A DNA stretch of 6,259 bases, taken from contig JAJYBQ010000149.1 in assembly GCA_021778935.1 (NCBI GenBank), positions 1 to 6,259 of the forward strand, in the 5' to 3' direction. Position 1 is the first letter of the stretch; each line of letters starts with the position of its first letter. Shown here piece after piece: positions 5,402 to 6,259 of the stretch. The position numbers were made by a program, and so were the translations under genes. This stretch comes from Pseudomonadota bacterium. GTDB lineage: Bacteria > Pseudomonadota > Gammaproteobacteria > Burkholderiales > Burkholderiaceae. The notes beneath the pieces were generated by a model. It was given only the letters and a program-made list of their open reading frames with translations. It was not told where the DNA came from and searched no databases.

Positions 5402-6259
5402 TCAAATCACGCGGTCGTTGCCGCCGTCGATCGGCACTTGCGCGCCGGTCGTCTTGGCGAACAGCGGGCCGCACATCTCGGCGACCATCTCGGCGACGTC
5501 GCGGCTGGTGACTTCGACGTGCAGGACGTTGTTGCGCTTGTACTCGTCGACACCCAGCCCGTAGTGGCGGGCGCGCTGGGCGAGCACGTCGTCGGTCCAG
5601 ATGGCGGTATCGAACACCGCGTTGGGGTGAACGGTGTTGACGCGGATGCCGTCGTCGCCCCATTCGAGGGCGGCGACGCGCGCGAGCTGGGTCAGGGCGG
5701 CCTTGGATGCCGAGTACGCCGCCGCGCCCGGGCCGGGTGCCGGGACATTCTTGGAGCCGACGATCACCACCCGTCCGCGGCCCGGCGCCCGCGCGAGCAG
5801 CGGGTGCGCCCCCCGCGGCAGGGCGATGTTGGCGTCGAGGTTGACCGACAGCACCGCGCGCCATTGGTCGTCGGGCAGGTCCGCGATCTTGCGCCCGCCG
5901 GGAAAGATGCCGGCGTTGAGGATCAGCATGTCGACGCCGCCGTAGGCCGCGGCGGCCTGTTCCAGCGCGTCGTGCCGTTGCGCAGGGTCGGTGAGGTCGC
6001 AGACGATGCTCCGATAATCCGGGCGCTGGTGGCGGGTCGTGACCGACGGATCGCGGTCCAGGCCGACCACGGCGGCGCCGCGCGCCAGCAGCGCCGCGAC
6101 GCAGGCCGCGCCGATGCCCGAGGCGGCGCCGGTCACGACCGCGATCTCGCCGGCGAAGGCGGCGGGCTTGCCGGCCTTGCGCAGCTTGGCCTGCTCCAGG
6201 TCCCAGTATTCGACGTCGAAGAGATCGCGCTCGGGCAGCGCACGGTACCCGCCCAGGGC
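5402..6259 (-). CDS. Bifunctional aldolase / short-chain dehydrogenase, SDR half (5' partial)
   Basis: The minus-strand frame enters from the right edge and runs 285 residues to TGA (5402-5404). The first visible residues include LPERDLFDVEYWDLEQAKLRK (split here as LPERDLF and DVEYWDLEQAKLRK), the linker typical of proteins that join an N-terminal class II (RhaD-like) aldolase to a C-terminal SDR. The aldolase half would lie outside the window. The SDR part has the NAD(P)-binding motif TGAASGIG (43-50 of the visible part), NAG (115-117), and catalytic Ser169 in VGSKN, Tyr182 and Lys186 in YSASK. Asp68 in VGLDRD at the end of the second strand favours NAD over NADP. It ends PIDGGNDRVI. Known fusions of this kind (for example the RhaEW type) cleave a deoxyketose-1-phosphate to DHAP and an aldehyde, then oxidise or reduce the aldehyde. 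A GTG at 6136 is not the real start, because it falls inside the Rossmann motif. The pairing with mtnA suggests a deoxypentose or methylthioribose disposal route. Confidence 0.85.
   Translation of the reverse strand, partial: ALGGYRALPERDLFDVEYWDLEQAKLRKAGKPAAFAGEIAVVTGAASGIGAACVAALLARGAAVVGLDRDPSVTTRHQRPDYRSIVCDLTDPAQRHDALEQAAAAYGGVDMLILNAGIFPGGRKIADLPDDQWRAVLSVNLDANIALPRGAHPLLARAPGRGRVVIVGSKNVPAPGPGAAAYSASKAALTQLARVAALEWGDDGIRVNTVHPNAVFDTAIWTDDVLAQRARHYGLGVDEYKRNNVLHVEVTSRDVAEMVAEMCGPLFAKTTGAQVPIDGGNDRVI

Larger units (their letters stand above)
2312..6259 (-). other. Probable transcription unit: aldolase-SDR, mtnA, DUF1640, manC
   Basis: Four same-strand genes follow each other with gaps of 19, 72 and 53 bp and no recognisable intrinsic terminator between them. 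The first pair is the most secure. The two wider gaps could hold internal promoters, but I see no convincing -35/-10 pair in them. The promoter of the unit would lie beyond the right edge. Any original terminator after manC has been displaced by the insertion sequence, so the message now runs into the right arm of the element. Confidence 0.5.

Noticed and set aside
3781..5511. 576-residue open frame on the plus strand across mtnA and the DUF1640 gene
   Set aside because: It is antisense to two genes with clear family motifs. Its low-complexity Gly/Arg/Asp-rich translation is the usual shadow in high-GC DNA.
5402..6136. Stand-alone 244-residue dehydrogenase starting at GTG 6136
   Set aside because: That start would cut into the nucleotide-binding fold just before TGAASGIG. 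The frame is open to the window edge with the typical aldolase-SDR linker.

Overview
The window is about 65-70% G+C, with codon use typical of a high-GC proteobacterium. A betaproteobacterium is my best guess, but nothing here fixes the genus. Apart from the insertion sequence, every complete gene lies on the minus strand.

From left to right: (1) 1-206, plus strand, the C-terminal end of an unrecognised protein. (2) 242-342, a 101-bp fragment of a small coiled-coil gene (5' end plus leader), whose intact relative lies at 3817-4173. (3) 347-2310, a complete insertion sequence of the IS1634/IS4-superfamily type. It has 16-bp terminal inverted repeats (15/16 match), a 6-bp target duplication (CCTAGA), a terminator-like hairpin in its left arm, candidate promoters and one 578-residue DDE transposase. 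(4) 2312-3763, minus, manC, a bifunctional GDP-mannose pyrophosphorylase / phosphomannose isomerase. (5) 3817-4173, minus, a small DUF1640-like protein with a heptad-repeat coiled coil and one C-terminal membrane segment. (6) 4246-5382, minus, an MtnA-family sugar-1-phosphate aldose-ketose isomerase. (7) 5402-6259, minus, the SDR half of a bifunctional aldolase/short-chain dehydrogenase that continues beyond the right edge.

The four minus-strand genes are separated by only 19, 72 and 53 bp and could be one transcription unit (aldolase-SDR > mtnA > DUF1640 > manC). The first two make biochemical sense together. An MtnA-type isomerase makes a ketose-1-phosphate, a class II aldolase cleaves it to DHAP and a small aldehyde, and the fused dehydrogenase could process the aldehyde. 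This would be a route for salvaging 5-deoxyribose or methylthioribose. manC belongs to nucleotide-sugar and polysaccharide synthesis and is not obviously part of that pathway.

The most informative structural point is the insertion site. The element landed exactly on the manC stop codon: the TAG lies inside the duplicated 6 bp, so the reading frame is untouched. Removing the element puts the DUF1640 fragment directly after the manC stop, so manC was already flanked on both sides by same-orientation copies of the 5' part of the DUF1640 gene. I see no CRISPR array, tRNA, rRNA, phage gene or defence system. The window has no gene-free stretch longer than 300 bases; the 207-494 interval holds the gene fragment and the left arm of the insertion sequence.
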